Positions 16,954 to 24,559 of a stretch of 64,000 bases of DNA are shown here, piece by piece. The DNA comes from DAOTXL01 sp034435455. Lineage in GTDB: Bacteria > Chloroflexota > Anaerolineae > JAAYZQ01. The stretch's first letter is position 1. Each line of letters begins with the position of its first letter. The notes below the pieces were generated by a model that was given only the letters and a program-made list of their open reading frames with translations, ran no database searches and had not been told where the DNA came from. The stretch spans positions 1 through 64,000 of the forward strand of contig DAOTXL010000070.1 of assembly GCA_034435455.1 (NCBI GenBank), written 5' to 3'. The position numbers and the translations under genes were made by a program.

Positions 16954-17955
16954 CTATGCCGATCTGCGAACCACCAGGTTCACATCCAGGTGAATGGGGG
17001 GAAGGTCGGCCTCTGGATCGTTCAGCATCTCCACCAGGCGGAGCACCGCCTGTTGCCCCAGTTGAAATTTGTCTATGTGCACTGTGGTCAGGGGCGGTTC
17101 GATCATACCGGCCAGTGGGATGTCGTCAAAGCCAACGATGGCCAGGTCGTCGGGGACACGGCGTCCCAGTTCCTGACAGGCGCGGATGGCCCCTATGGCG
17201 ATCAGGTCGTTGTAGGCCAGGACGGCGGTCACCTGGGGATAGTGGGTGAGGAGTTGCCGGGCTGCTTCGTAGCCGCGCTCCACGTCCATGGTTGGGGCCC
17301 CGGTCAGGATCCAGTCGTCCACGACCGGCAGGCCGTGGGCCAGCAGCGCTTCGCGGAACCCCTGGACGCGCTCCATCCGGCGCAGGGGGGCGGCCCGGCC
17401 GGCCAGCAGCCCGATGGCGGTGTGGCCGCGGCCGATCAGGTATTCGACGGCCAGCCTGGCCCCCTGGCGGATATCGTTGAGCACCAGGCTCATCCCCGGA
17501 TGGCTGGGGAACACGCGGTTGACCACCACCAGGGGGCGATGTCTGGCCGCAAAGGCCTTGAGTTTCTCTTCATTTTCCCAGCAGGGAAAGATGATCATGC
17601 CGTCCACGTTGTGATCGGCCAGAGAATAGAGGGCGTGGATTTCCTGCTGGGGGTCATAGTCGGAGTTGCAGAGAAAAACGTCGTACCCTTGCGCCTGGGC
17701 GGTCTGGAGGACGCCGCGGGCTACTTCGGAGAAGAAGGGGTTGGCGATGTCACCCAGGATCAACCCCACCGTCTCGGTGTGTTGGGTGACCAGGGCGCGG
17801 GCCACCTTGCTGGGCCGGTAGCCGAGCCGCTCGATGGCGGCCAGCACCCGCCGGCGGGTCTCGGCGGAGATCTCCCCCTGGTTGTTGACCACGCGAGAAA
17901 CGGTCTTGATAGAGACACCCGCTTCTCGGGCGACATCGCGCATAGTCGCGGCCAT
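16954..17955 (-). CDS. LacI-family transcriptional regulator
   Basis: A 333-residue repressor. The N-terminal helix-turn-helix (MRDVAREAGVSIKTVSRVVN) and hinge (RPSKVARAL) are typical, followed by a periplasmic-binding-like sugar domain beginning ETVGLILGDIANPFF. ATG at 17955 has GGGAGC about 9 nt upstream; an ATG at 17943 also fits the family. It is the first gene of a minus-strand run with sugar ABC genes and galK, so it probably represses that operon in the absence of a galactoside. A near-palindrome in its own leader suggests autoregulation. Confidence 0.94.
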   Translation of the reverse strand: MAATMRDVAREAGVSIKTVSRVVNNQGEISAETRRRVLAAIERLGYRPSKVARALVTQHTETVGLILGDIANPFFSEVARGVLQTAQAQGYDVFLCNSDYDPQQEIHALYSLADHNVDGMIIFPCWENEEKLKAFAARHRPLVVVNRVFPSHPGMSLVLNDIRQGARLAVEYLIGRGHTAIGLLAGRAAPLRRMERVQGFREALLAHGLPVVDDWILTGAPTMDVERGYEAARQLLTHYPQVTAVLAYNDLIAIGAIRACQELGRRVPDDLAIVGFDDIPLAGMIEPPLTTVHIDKFQLGQQAVLRLVEMLNDPEADLPPIHLDVNLVVRRSA

Positions 17956-18016
17956 AAATCGGCTCCCGGTCCTGAAGCAGGAATAAGGCGTTGACATCGC
18001 TAACGACGACGCTGAC

Positions 18017-18028
18017 GACAACGCTGTC
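18017..18028 (-). promoter_or_regulatory. Candidate LacI-type operator
   Basis: GACAACGCTGTC is a 12-bp near-palindrome (10 of 12 positions) centred on CG, as in LacI-family operators. It lies just downstream of the -10 box of the regulator's own promoter. Binding is inferred. Confidence 0.4.
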
Positions 18029-18031
18029 ATC

Positions 18032-18060
18032 AGTATACTACATTTGTCGCCGTTTGTCAA
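18032..18060 (-). promoter_or_regulatory. Promoter of the lacI-type gene/galactose operon
   Basis: Read on the minus strand, TTGACA (18060-18055) and TATACT (18037-18032) are separated by exactly 17 bp, about 75 bp upstream of the regulator start. Confidence 0.85.
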
Positions 18061-18087
18061 GCCCTCTGTTGGGGATTTCTGGAGATT

Positions 18088-18924
18088 TTAATATTTGCGC
18101 ACGAGGGCGCGGTAGGCCTGGGGCACGCGGCACTGGATGAGCTGCAACTCTTCCCGCGCTTTGCGTACCCCGTCCAGGTCTACCGTTGCCACGGCATAGC
18201 TCTCTTCGCGATCCTCTTCGATGTAGGTGTACAGTTCGCCGCGCGGCCCCACCACCATGCTGTTGCCCAGGAACTGGTAGCTGTACTCTTCGCCGATGCG
18301 GTTGCTGGCGACGACAAACAGGGCATTCTCCAGGGCACGGGCGTGAAGCAAAGTCTGCCATTCCTGAGCGGGGCCGATCCGGTCCTGGGCGGGGGAATGG
18401 CCCCAGTTGGCGCACACACACAGCAGCTCCGCCCCGTCAAGCGCCAGGCTCCGGGCCGCTTCGGGGAAGGCCAGGTCCCAGCCGAGCAGCACCCCCACCT
18501 GGCCGAAGGCTGTCTCAAACACCGGCAACCGGAAGCCGGGGCGGAAGGCCAGCCGCTCCTCGCCGGGCAGGTGCATCTTGCGGTATTCCCCCACCAACTC
18601 GCCATCGGGGCCGATGAGGACGGCGGCGTTGTAGAGGATGCTTTCCACCCGCTCCTTCGTCACCAGGCCAAAGACGATGTGAGTGCTATAGTCGGCTGCC
18701 CGTTGGGCCATCAGGTTGACGGCGTGGCCCGGCACCCGCTCGGCGACCTCGGTGAAGCGCAGGCCCATCTCATAGCCGGTGGTCACCAGCTCTGGAAAGA
18801 CGATCAGGTCGGTCTTTTGCTCCGCACAGATGCGGTCCACAAATTTGCCCATGGCGATCAGGTTCTCCTCAACCTTGCCCAATTGAGGGTACATCTGCAC
18901 TACGGCCACCGTGATCTCGTGCAT
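18088..18924 (-). CDS. Carbon-nitrogen hydrolase (nitrilase) fold protein lacking the catalytic Cys
   Basis: A 278-residue protein of the nitrilase superfamily. The catalytic Glu (E45 in FPEL) and Lys (K116 in EYRKMHL) are present, but the usual Cys of the I-C-Y/W-D motif is glycine: GVLLGWDLAFPE places G148 at that position. The two Cys residues in ELLCVCANWG lie on the following strand and are not the nucleophile. It is therefore probably not a classical amidase; it may bind a carboxylate or amide, or act in a complex. ATG at 18924 is preceded by GAGGAGG. A good promoter lies upstream. It does not share a transcript with the lacI gene, which has its own promoter between them. Confidence 0.88.
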   Translation of the reverse strand: MHEITVAVVQMYPQLGKVEENLIAMGKFVDRICAEQKTDLIVFPELVTTGYEMGLRFTEVAERVPGHAVNLMAQRAADYSTHIVFGLVTKERVESILYNAAVLIGPDGELVGEYRKMHLPGEERLAFRPGFRLPVFETAFGQVGVLLGWDLAFPEAARSLALDGAELLCVCANWGHSPAQDRIGPAQEWQTLLHARALENALFVVASNRIGEEYSYQFLGNSMVVGPRGELYTYIEEDREESYAVATVDLDGVRKAREELQLIQCRVPQAYRALVRKY

Positions 18925-18952
18925 GTTCGGCCTCCTCATTTCCAATGGTGTC

Positions 18953-18981
18953 AGTATACCGCGAAATGGGCGATCCGTCAA
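18953..18981 (-). promoter_or_regulatory. Promoter of the nitrilase-fold gene
   Basis: On the minus strand, TTGACG (18981-18976) and TATACT (18958-18953) with a 17-bp spacer. Confidence 0.8.
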
Positions 18982-18995
18982 CCGGTGGGGGTGGG

Positions 18996-19649
18996 TTAGA
19001 ACAAAAGTACGGGTCGGGCCTTGTCGGCCAGCACCAGGCCGACGACGGTGCCGTCCACTTCGGCCGTTTCGCGCCGGGCAACCAGCCCGGCCCGGCGCAG
19101 AAGCCCCGGCAGGTCTGGCACCGGACCGCGCTGGCCGGTGATGCGATACAGCCCTTCCAGCCCCAGGGTGAGGAGGTTCTCGGTGCGAAACCAGGCCATC
19201 TCGACGACGACCAGCCGGCCGCCGGGCGCCAGCACGCGGCTCAATTGCCCGATCCAGGCCGGGTCGTAGACGAACGGCGTGGGAAAGGTGAGGAGCACAG
19301 CCCGAAACGCCCCGGCCGCAAAGGGCAATGCCTCTGCCCGCCCCCGGCAAAGGGGAACGGAGCCCCCGATCCTTTGCGGCCGGCGCTGTGCCAGGCGCAA
19401 CATCGCCGACGACAGGTCCAGGCCGACGGGCCGATGCCCGGCCGCAGCCAGGTCGGCCAGCAGGTGGCCGGGACCGCACCCCACTTCCAGCACCGGACCC
19501 TCTGGGGGCAGGTGGGCCAGGGCGGTTCGCTGCCAGGCCCGCCATCGCCCCAGCGAGGCGATCCAACTGACCGGATCGTACAACCAGGCCAGTTCGTTGT
19601 ATAACAGCCGGAAGCTAAAGGCGATCAGCCGCCGCCAGATGGTTGTCAT
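18996..19649 (-). CDS. Class I SAM-dependent methyltransferase
   Basis: A 217-residue protein with the Rossmann-like methyltransferase core: motif I VLEVGCGPGHLLADL near residue 50, an acidic residue after strand 2 (VGLDLSSAML), and motif post-I regions with LPFAAGAFRAVLLTFP. It belongs to the UbiE/Methyltransf_11 type; the acceptor cannot be deduced. Seventeen bases separate it from the upstream deacetylase gene, so they are probably co-transcribed. No clear ribosome binding site is seen before ATG 19649, suggesting coupling to the upstream gene. Confidence 0.88.
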   Translation of the reverse strand: MTTIWRRLIAFSFRLLYNELAWLYDPVSWIASLGRWRAWQRTALAHLPPEGPVLEVGCGPGHLLADLAAAGHRPVGLDLSSAMLRLAQRRPQRIGGSVPLCRGRAEALPFAAGAFRAVLLTFPTPFVYDPAWIGQLSRVLAPGGRLVVVEMAWFRTENLLTLGLEGLYRITGQRGPVPDLPGLLRRAGLVARRETAEVDGTVVGLVLADKARPVLLF

Positions 19650-19666
19650 TCGTAAAACGTAAGGTG

Positions 19667-20515
19667 TCAGAGGAGGATGCTGAAGGTGACCAGTTCGATC
19701 CCCAATTCCGCTACCCGCTGCCGCACGGCAGGATGGGTGAGGAGCGCCAACTCTATCTCGCGCTCGGCGCGATAGGTGCTGGAATCCAGAGGGGGATCGT
19801 GGTAGCCGGGATGGCACATCAGCTCGGTGACCCCCTCAGGCAGCGTTTCGAGCAGGCCGATCAGGTGTGCCGGTGTCAGCGCCCGGCGGCCAAAGAAGGT
19901 GCCGATAAAGTGATCGGGATGGGCCAGCCGCCGCGCCCGGACCAGGTTGCTGTCGGTGACTTGAATGCCCTGCACCAGATCCTGGGGAAAACCTTCCAGG
20001 AAGGGCAACGTTTTGACCGCCTGGGCAAAATCGGTCTCCGGGGGGAAAGGCACGCGCAGCGGCAGGTGATGGTGGGCTGCCAGGTCGGCATAGACCTGGA
20101 AAAAGGGCGGGTAGAGGTGGACAAAGTGATGACAATCCAAGTGGTCGGGCAGGCGGCCAGCCAGCGCCAGGAAACGCTCCACCTGCGCGGTCAGCTCTGC
20201 CCGAAGCTGGTCCACGGGGATCGCCCCGGCCCTGGCCCATACTTCGTGCTGCTCCAGAAAGTAGCCGTTGCTGTCCACCAGGGCCGGGATCCTCTCCGGC
20301 GGCAGGACCGGCCGCCAGGCGGTGAACACCAGGTGCAGGCCTACGCCCAACGTCGGGCAGGCCAGCGCCTCGGCCAGTTGCCCCTCCACGCCCGGCTGGT
20401 TGATCATGACCGTGGTGCTGGTGACGATCCCCTGCCGGTGGGCATGGAGGATGCCCCGCGACACCCCCGGCGACCGGCCATAGTCATCGGCGTTGACGAT
20501 CAGTCGTTTGACCAC
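19667..20515 (-). CDS. ChbG/HpnK-family carbohydrate deacetylase
   Basis: A 282-residue YdjC-fold protein. Metal-binding motifs are visible: NADDYG near the start, the HLDCHHFVHL segment with the paired His ligands, and a C-terminal ELMCHPGYHD. Relatives remove acetyl groups from N-acetylated disaccharides (ChbG) or from hopanoid glycosides (HpnK). GTG at 20515 is chosen because the first beta-strand (KRLIVNADDYG) begins right after it; the longer frame adds a Pro-rich piece that reads into the C25 gene. It lies 47 bp behind the C25 peptidase gene on the same strand. The substrate is unknown. Confidence 0.88.
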   Translation of the reverse strand: MVKRLIVNADDYGRSPGVSRGILHAHRQGIVTSTTVMINQPGVEGQLAEALACPTLGVGLHLVFTAWRPVLPPERIPALVDSNGYFLEQHEVWARAGAIPVDQLRAELTAQVERFLALAGRLPDHLDCHHFVHLYPPFFQVYADLAAHHHLPLRVPFPPETDFAQAVKTLPFLEGFPQDLVQGIQVTDSNLVRARRLAHPDHFIGTFFGRRALTPAHLIGLLETLPEGVTELMCHPGYHDPPLDSSTYRAEREIELALLTHPAVRQRVAELGIELVTFSILL

Positions 20516-20562
20516 AGGCAAAAGTCGGGTGACCGACGGCCATGCCGTCGGCCACCCGGTCG

Positions 20563-23500
20563 TTACTTCAGGATCAGCGGCAGGTAGAGGAAGTAGGGGC
20601 GTTCGACCTCCCTGACCGTGACCGTCTCGGTCAGCGTGGCCGCGCCACACGGCCCGGTGATGATCAGGCTGACCGGAAAGTCACCGGCCTGGGTGTAGGT
20701 GTAGACCGGCGTCAGGGTATCCAGCCCGGCCCCCACCCCGGGTCCACCAAAGTCCCAGGTGTAGGTCAGAGGTGGCGTACCTGTGACCGTCGCCGTGAAG
20801 TAGATCGGCTGGCCCAACGTCACCGGGCCGGTGCTGCTGATCCCGCCAGTGGGCGGGAAGCAGAGCACCTCCACCCCGTCGCTGACCACCGCCCGCCCAC
20901 AGGGGTTCTCCACCGTCAGGGTCACGGTGAACGGGCCGTAGGCCGTGTAGGTGTAGACCGGATTGGCCTCGCTGCTGCTGCCCAGGCCGTCGCCGAAATC
21001 CCAGGTGTAGGTAAAGGGCTTCGTGCCGGTCGCCGTGGCGGTAAAGTGCATCCCATGACCCAGCTCCACCGGGCTGTCGTCCGTGAAGGTGGCCGTGGGT
21101 GTCACGCACTCGACTATCACGGTAAAGGCGTCGGCCAGCATGGCTTCCTGGCAGTCGCCGTTGTACAGGGTCAGGGTGTAGACGCCGCCGGGCATCCCGG
21201 CCGGCACCACCGCTGTCAGCGTCGTGCTATTGACCAGGGTCGTCGTCAGCAGCCAGGTATCGCCCAGCCGGACGACGGGTGTATCGAGGAAGTTGCTGCC
21301 GGTGATGACTACCGGCGTCGGCTCGTAGGCCAAGCCCGAGTCTGGGGTGATGCTCAACACGGCCGGCGCCGGATTGGGCGGCAGCGGGGTGGTGATCTGC
21401 ACGTCATCAAGGTACCAGCCCACATCGCTGATCGAGGAGTCGCAGCCGATGCGCCAGCGGACCTGCACATTCTGCCCGGCAAAGGCGCTCAGGTCGGCTG
21501 TGACCTGTGTCCACTCGGTCAGGTCGCCGGTCCAGGCCTGGCGGCCCCCCAGCGGGTTGCTGCAACAGGTGCTGATCGTGCCGTTGTAGCCGCCGGCGAT
21601 GAGGTAGGGCCCCAGGTCGGTCCAGGCGCCCCCGCCGTTGGTCGAGATTTCCAGCACCGCGCCGTCGTAGCCGGTGCCCTCGAACTGGTAGCGGTGCCAG
21701 AAGGTGAGGGTGCTGCTCCCGCCCACAGGCACAGCCGTCGTGTTCCACAGCCGGCTGTCGGTCACGACCGCGTCGTCGGGCACAAACCAGGCGTGGGTGG
21801 GGCTGTGGGACTGGGCGGTGGAGAGCTGCCAGTGGTCGGCGCCCTGGGCAGCGGCGTGGGACCAGTTGCCGGGGCCCGATTCCAGGTCATCCTGGAAGGC
21901 AATGCCGAGGGCCACGGTGGCAAAGTGGAAGGGGTCGGCCCACGGCCCGTCGCCGCACCTGTTCCCCCCCTGGACGTGCCACCAGTAGCAGAGGCCCCCT
22001 TCCAGGGGCGAGGCGGGGGTGTACCGGGTATCGGCGATGTCTGCCACGTCGAACAGCGGGTCGCCAAAGAGCGGGCTGCGGTCCACCTGGAGGCGATAGT
22101 CGGCGGCCCAGGGGACCTGCTCCCACTCGAAGGTCGGGGCAAAGGGCTGGTCTGTGGCCCCATCGGGCGGCGACAGCAGCGCCGGCGCATCCGGTTCGGC
22201 GGTCACCACCCGCAGGTTGACCTGTGTGTCCAGCGTCAGGCTCACCTGGTCGGTGGCGGTGACCAGGATCGAATAGTCGCCGTCGGGCGTGCCGGCTGCC
22301 ACATTCAGCGTCAGCGTGGAGGTAAAGGGGGCCTGAGCTGCAACCGGGTCGAAGGTGGCCGTGATGCTGACCGGCAGCGGGCCGGCCTCCAGATAGACCG
22401 TCTCGGAGTAGCCCAGGATGCTGCCGATCTGCACGCTGGAGGTGACACTGCCGCTGTGGCAGATTTCATGCCCGGTCGGCTCGACATCGAGGGTGAAGGT
22501 GGGCAGGTCCGGCTCCAGGAAGATCTTGACCGCCGGGTCGCCCAGGACGTTGTAGGTCTCCCGGTAGTAGCGGGCGCTGCTGGGATAGGCCGACTCGACC
22601 GCAGCCAGGCCGTCGTCGGTCATGCAGGCCACGGCCGGGTGGGGCGTGACGGTGAACAGCGAGTCGAACATGGCCCGCTCCAGGACATCGTCCTCATCCC
22701 AGTAGGAGTAGGTGGACGAACCCCAGTAAACCAGCCCGCCCTTGTTGTCCTGGAGCACCCAGGTCTCGCCAAACACTTCTGGCTGGCCAAAGTTGCCGCT
22801 CAGGCAGGCGTGGCTGGCGACAAAGGGGAACATGCCATAGTTGGTCAGGTTCTGCACATCGGTGGGGGTAAAGTCCATCTCCCATCCGTTGTAGCTGCCG
22901 TGGCCGGAGTAGATGATCGCCCAGCGGCCCTGGTTGAACATATTGATCAGGTCGCTGTGTGTGGCACCGTACGTGATGCAGTAGAGCTTGTCGCCGCCGG
23001 GGTTGTTGGGCTGGGGAAAGTTTCCGGTGTAGCCTCCGGGGGCGGTATAGGTATTGATGACGTAATTGTGCGTGCCTTCGGCGATCTGGTATTGGTCGCA
23101 CGTGGCCGGGAAGGAGGCCGTCTTCAGCCACGGCTCCTGGCCGGTCAGATTGGCGTAGGCCAGATATTTGCCCACCATAATGGTCGTCTGCGCCGAGGAA
23201 CGCACCGGGAACCGGCCCCGCCCGATGTCGGGGTGCCACTCGCCGGTGCCGCCAGCATCCATGGTTCCATAGTACAGGTCGGTGGAGGTGCCGATGACCG
23301 GCCCGGTCCAGGTGGCGATGGTGTCGGTGTCACCCACCAGCAGGACATAGGAGGGCGGCAGGGGCCAGGTGTGATAGGCGTTCTGGATATAGGCCTGGAC
23401 CGTGTTGGGCGAACTGCAACCGCCGATCTCGGAACAACGGACCATGGTCACGTCAAACCCCCGGCTCTCTTTGAGGCTGACGAAGGGCAGCATGGCGTCA

Positions 23501-24312
23501 TAGTAGGCGTCGGCGGTGACGATCAGGTAGCCGATCAACGCCTGGGGGGCGAATTCGACCGGTGGCCGGCCCTGATTGTAGTTGAGGATCTGCCGGGCCA
23601 GGTACGGTTCAAAGGCCGGCGAGGCGTAGCGTTCGGCCAGCGCCTGGGTGCGGGCCAGGTCGCTGCCGCTCAGCCGCAGCCGAAAGGTGATCCGCGAGTA
23701 GAGGCGCACCGTGCCGGCCGCCGGATCGTAGGCCACCGGCCAGACCTCTACCGTCTGCACCCGGTGCCCGCGCACGATGTAGGTCTCCCCCAGGGCCAGG
23801 GGTGAGGCGGGATAGCGGCTGCCGCTTTCATAGAAGGTGCGGTCAACAGTCAGCGGCCGGTTCTCGGCCCCATCCACCTTGGGCAGCGGTGGCTGCAACG
23901 GGTAGATGGGGTACAGGCCCAGGTCGGCCAGGTTATAGTCGGCATATTCGGCCTGGACCAGCTCCAGGTCCACCGTCGCCCCAAAGGGGATCTCGACCTC
24001 CCGGCGCAGCACCGGCAGGTCGGGCCGGCCGACCGCTGCCGGATGGCCATACCCCTGGCCGTACAGCCGGGTGTAGACCTGGCCCTCGACCTTGATCTCC
24101 TCGGCCAGGCAACCGGGCAGCCGGGCTTCCAGGAGGATGGCCGTGGCGTCAGAGGAGAGCAGGGCCAGGGAGGGGGGGGCCGGCGTGGAGCTCCCGTCGA
24201 ACGGCAGCCAACGGGCAGACCCCGGGGGGGCGGCTCTGGCCGGCAGGGCCGCGATCAGGATCAGGCTCAGGCCGATCAGCCCGAGCCACCAACGGAAAAC
24301 GCTCTTTTTCAT
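20563..24312 (-). CDS. Secreted C25-family peptidase with TIG and PKD domains
   Basis: A 1249-residue exported protein. Residues 1-28 form a signal peptide after ATG 24312. The C25 peptidase domain spans about 256-610, with catalytic His in SGHGSYNGW (H471) and Cys in SHACLSGNFG (C503), so it is probably active. Then come an Ig-like region, a jelly-roll/MAM-like region (about 804-980), a TIG/IPT domain near 987 and two PKD domains (about 1070-1150 and 1154-1235, each with YTWDFG). It ends in FLYLPLILK, the shared tail. It is a paralogue in function of the protein at 3192-8048 but with a different stalk. It is transcribed divergently from the M14 carboxypeptidase gene, suggesting joint use in extracellular protein breakdown. 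Confidence 0.9.
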   Translation of the reverse strand: MKKSVFRWWLGLIGLSLILIAALPARAAPPGSARWLPFDGSSTPAPPSLALLSSDATAILLEARLPGCLAEEIKVEGQVYTRLYGQGYGHPAAVGRPDLPVLRREVEIPFGATVDLELVQAEYADYNLADLGLYPIYPLQPPLPKVDGAENRPLTVDRTFYESGSRYPASPLALGETYIVRGHRVQTVEVWPVAYDPAAGTVRLYSRITFRLRLSGSDLARTQALAERYASPAFEPYLARQILNYNQGRPPVEFAPQALIGYLIVTADAYYDAMLPFVSLKESRGFDVTMVRCSEIGGCSSPNTVQAYIQNAYHTWPLPPSYVLLVGDTDTIATWTGPVIGTSTDLYYGTMDAGGTGEWHPDIGRGRFPVRSSAQTTIMVGKYLAYANLTGQEPWLKTASFPATCDQYQIAEGTHNYVINTYTAPGGYTGNFPQPNNPGGDKLYCITYGATHSDLINMFNQGRWAIIYSGHGSYNGWEMDFTPTDVQNLTNYGMFPFVASHACLSGNFGQPEVFGETWVLQDNKGGLVYWGSSTYSYWDEDDVLERAMFDSLFTVTPHPAVACMTDDGLAAVESAYPSSARYYRETYNVLGDPAVKIFLEPDLPTFTLDVEPTGHEICHSGSVTSSVQIGSILGYSETVYLEAGPLPVSITATFDPVAAQAPFTSTLTLNVAAGTPDGDYSILVTATDQVSLTLDTQVNLRVVTAEPDAPALLSPPDGATDQPFAPTFEWEQVPWAADYRLQVDRSPLFGDPLFDVADIADTRYTPASPLEGGLCYWWHVQGGNRCGDGPWADPFHFATVALGIAFQDDLESGPGNWSHAAAQGADHWQLSTAQSHSPTHAWFVPDDAVVTDSRLWNTTAVPVGGSSTLTFWHRYQFEGTGYDGAVLEISTNGGGAWTDLGPYLIAGGYNGTISTCCSNPLGGRQAWTGDLTEWTQVTADLSAFAGQNVQVRWRIGCDSSISDVGWYLDDVQITTPLPPNPAPAVLSITPDSGLAYEPTPVVITGSNFLDTPVVRLGDTWLLTTTLVNSTTLTAVVPAGMPGGVYTLTLYNGDCQEAMLADAFTVIVECVTPTATFTDDSPVELGHGMHFTATATGTKPFTYTWDFGDGLGSSSEANPVYTYTAYGPFTVTLTVENPCGRAVVSDGVEVLCFPPTGGISSTGPVTLGQPIYFTATVTGTPPLTYTWDFGGPGVGAGLDTLTPVYTYTQAGDFPVSLIITGPCGAATLTETVTVREVERPYFLYLPLILK

Positions 24313-24374
24313 TCCCTTTTTCCCTTCTACAGAGATGAACTCCCAGGCCGATCTCTTGGGCCGGGGGCAGTTAC

Positions 24375-24403
24375 ATTCTACTCCCTGCAACCAGGCCTGT
24401 CAA
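24375..24403 (-). promoter_or_regulatory. Promoter of the second C25 peptidase gene
   Basis: On the minus strand, TTGACA (24403-24398) and TAGAAT (24380-24375) with a 17-bp spacer, 63 bp upstream of the start codon. Confidence 0.85.
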
Positions 24404-24483
24404 ATGGCTGTGTGCCTTTCGATTTTTATCAAAACGGCGGGCCGGTTGGGTGTTCCAGGGTCGATTCAGGCCGGTCTATCTAT

Positions 24484-24512
24484 TTGCCAGGCGCGGCAGC
24501 GACGGCTATAAT
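24484..24512 (+). promoter_or_regulatory. Promoter of the M14 carboxypeptidase gene
   Basis: TTGCCA (24484-24489) and TATAAT (24507-24512) with a 17-bp spacer, 47 bp upstream of the start codon and divergent from the 24375-24403 promoter. Confidence 0.82.
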
Positions 24513-24559
24513 ATCGTGGGCGCGGTGACGGCGTCCCTATAGAAAGGAGAGTCCTGGCT

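Noticed and set aside
20542..23805. Long open frame of 1087 codons on the plus strand, opposite the second C25 peptidase
   Set aside because: It is antisense to a well-supported gene, has a Gly/Arg/Gln-rich low-complexity composition and no recognisable domain. Such frames are expected opposite GC-rich genes.
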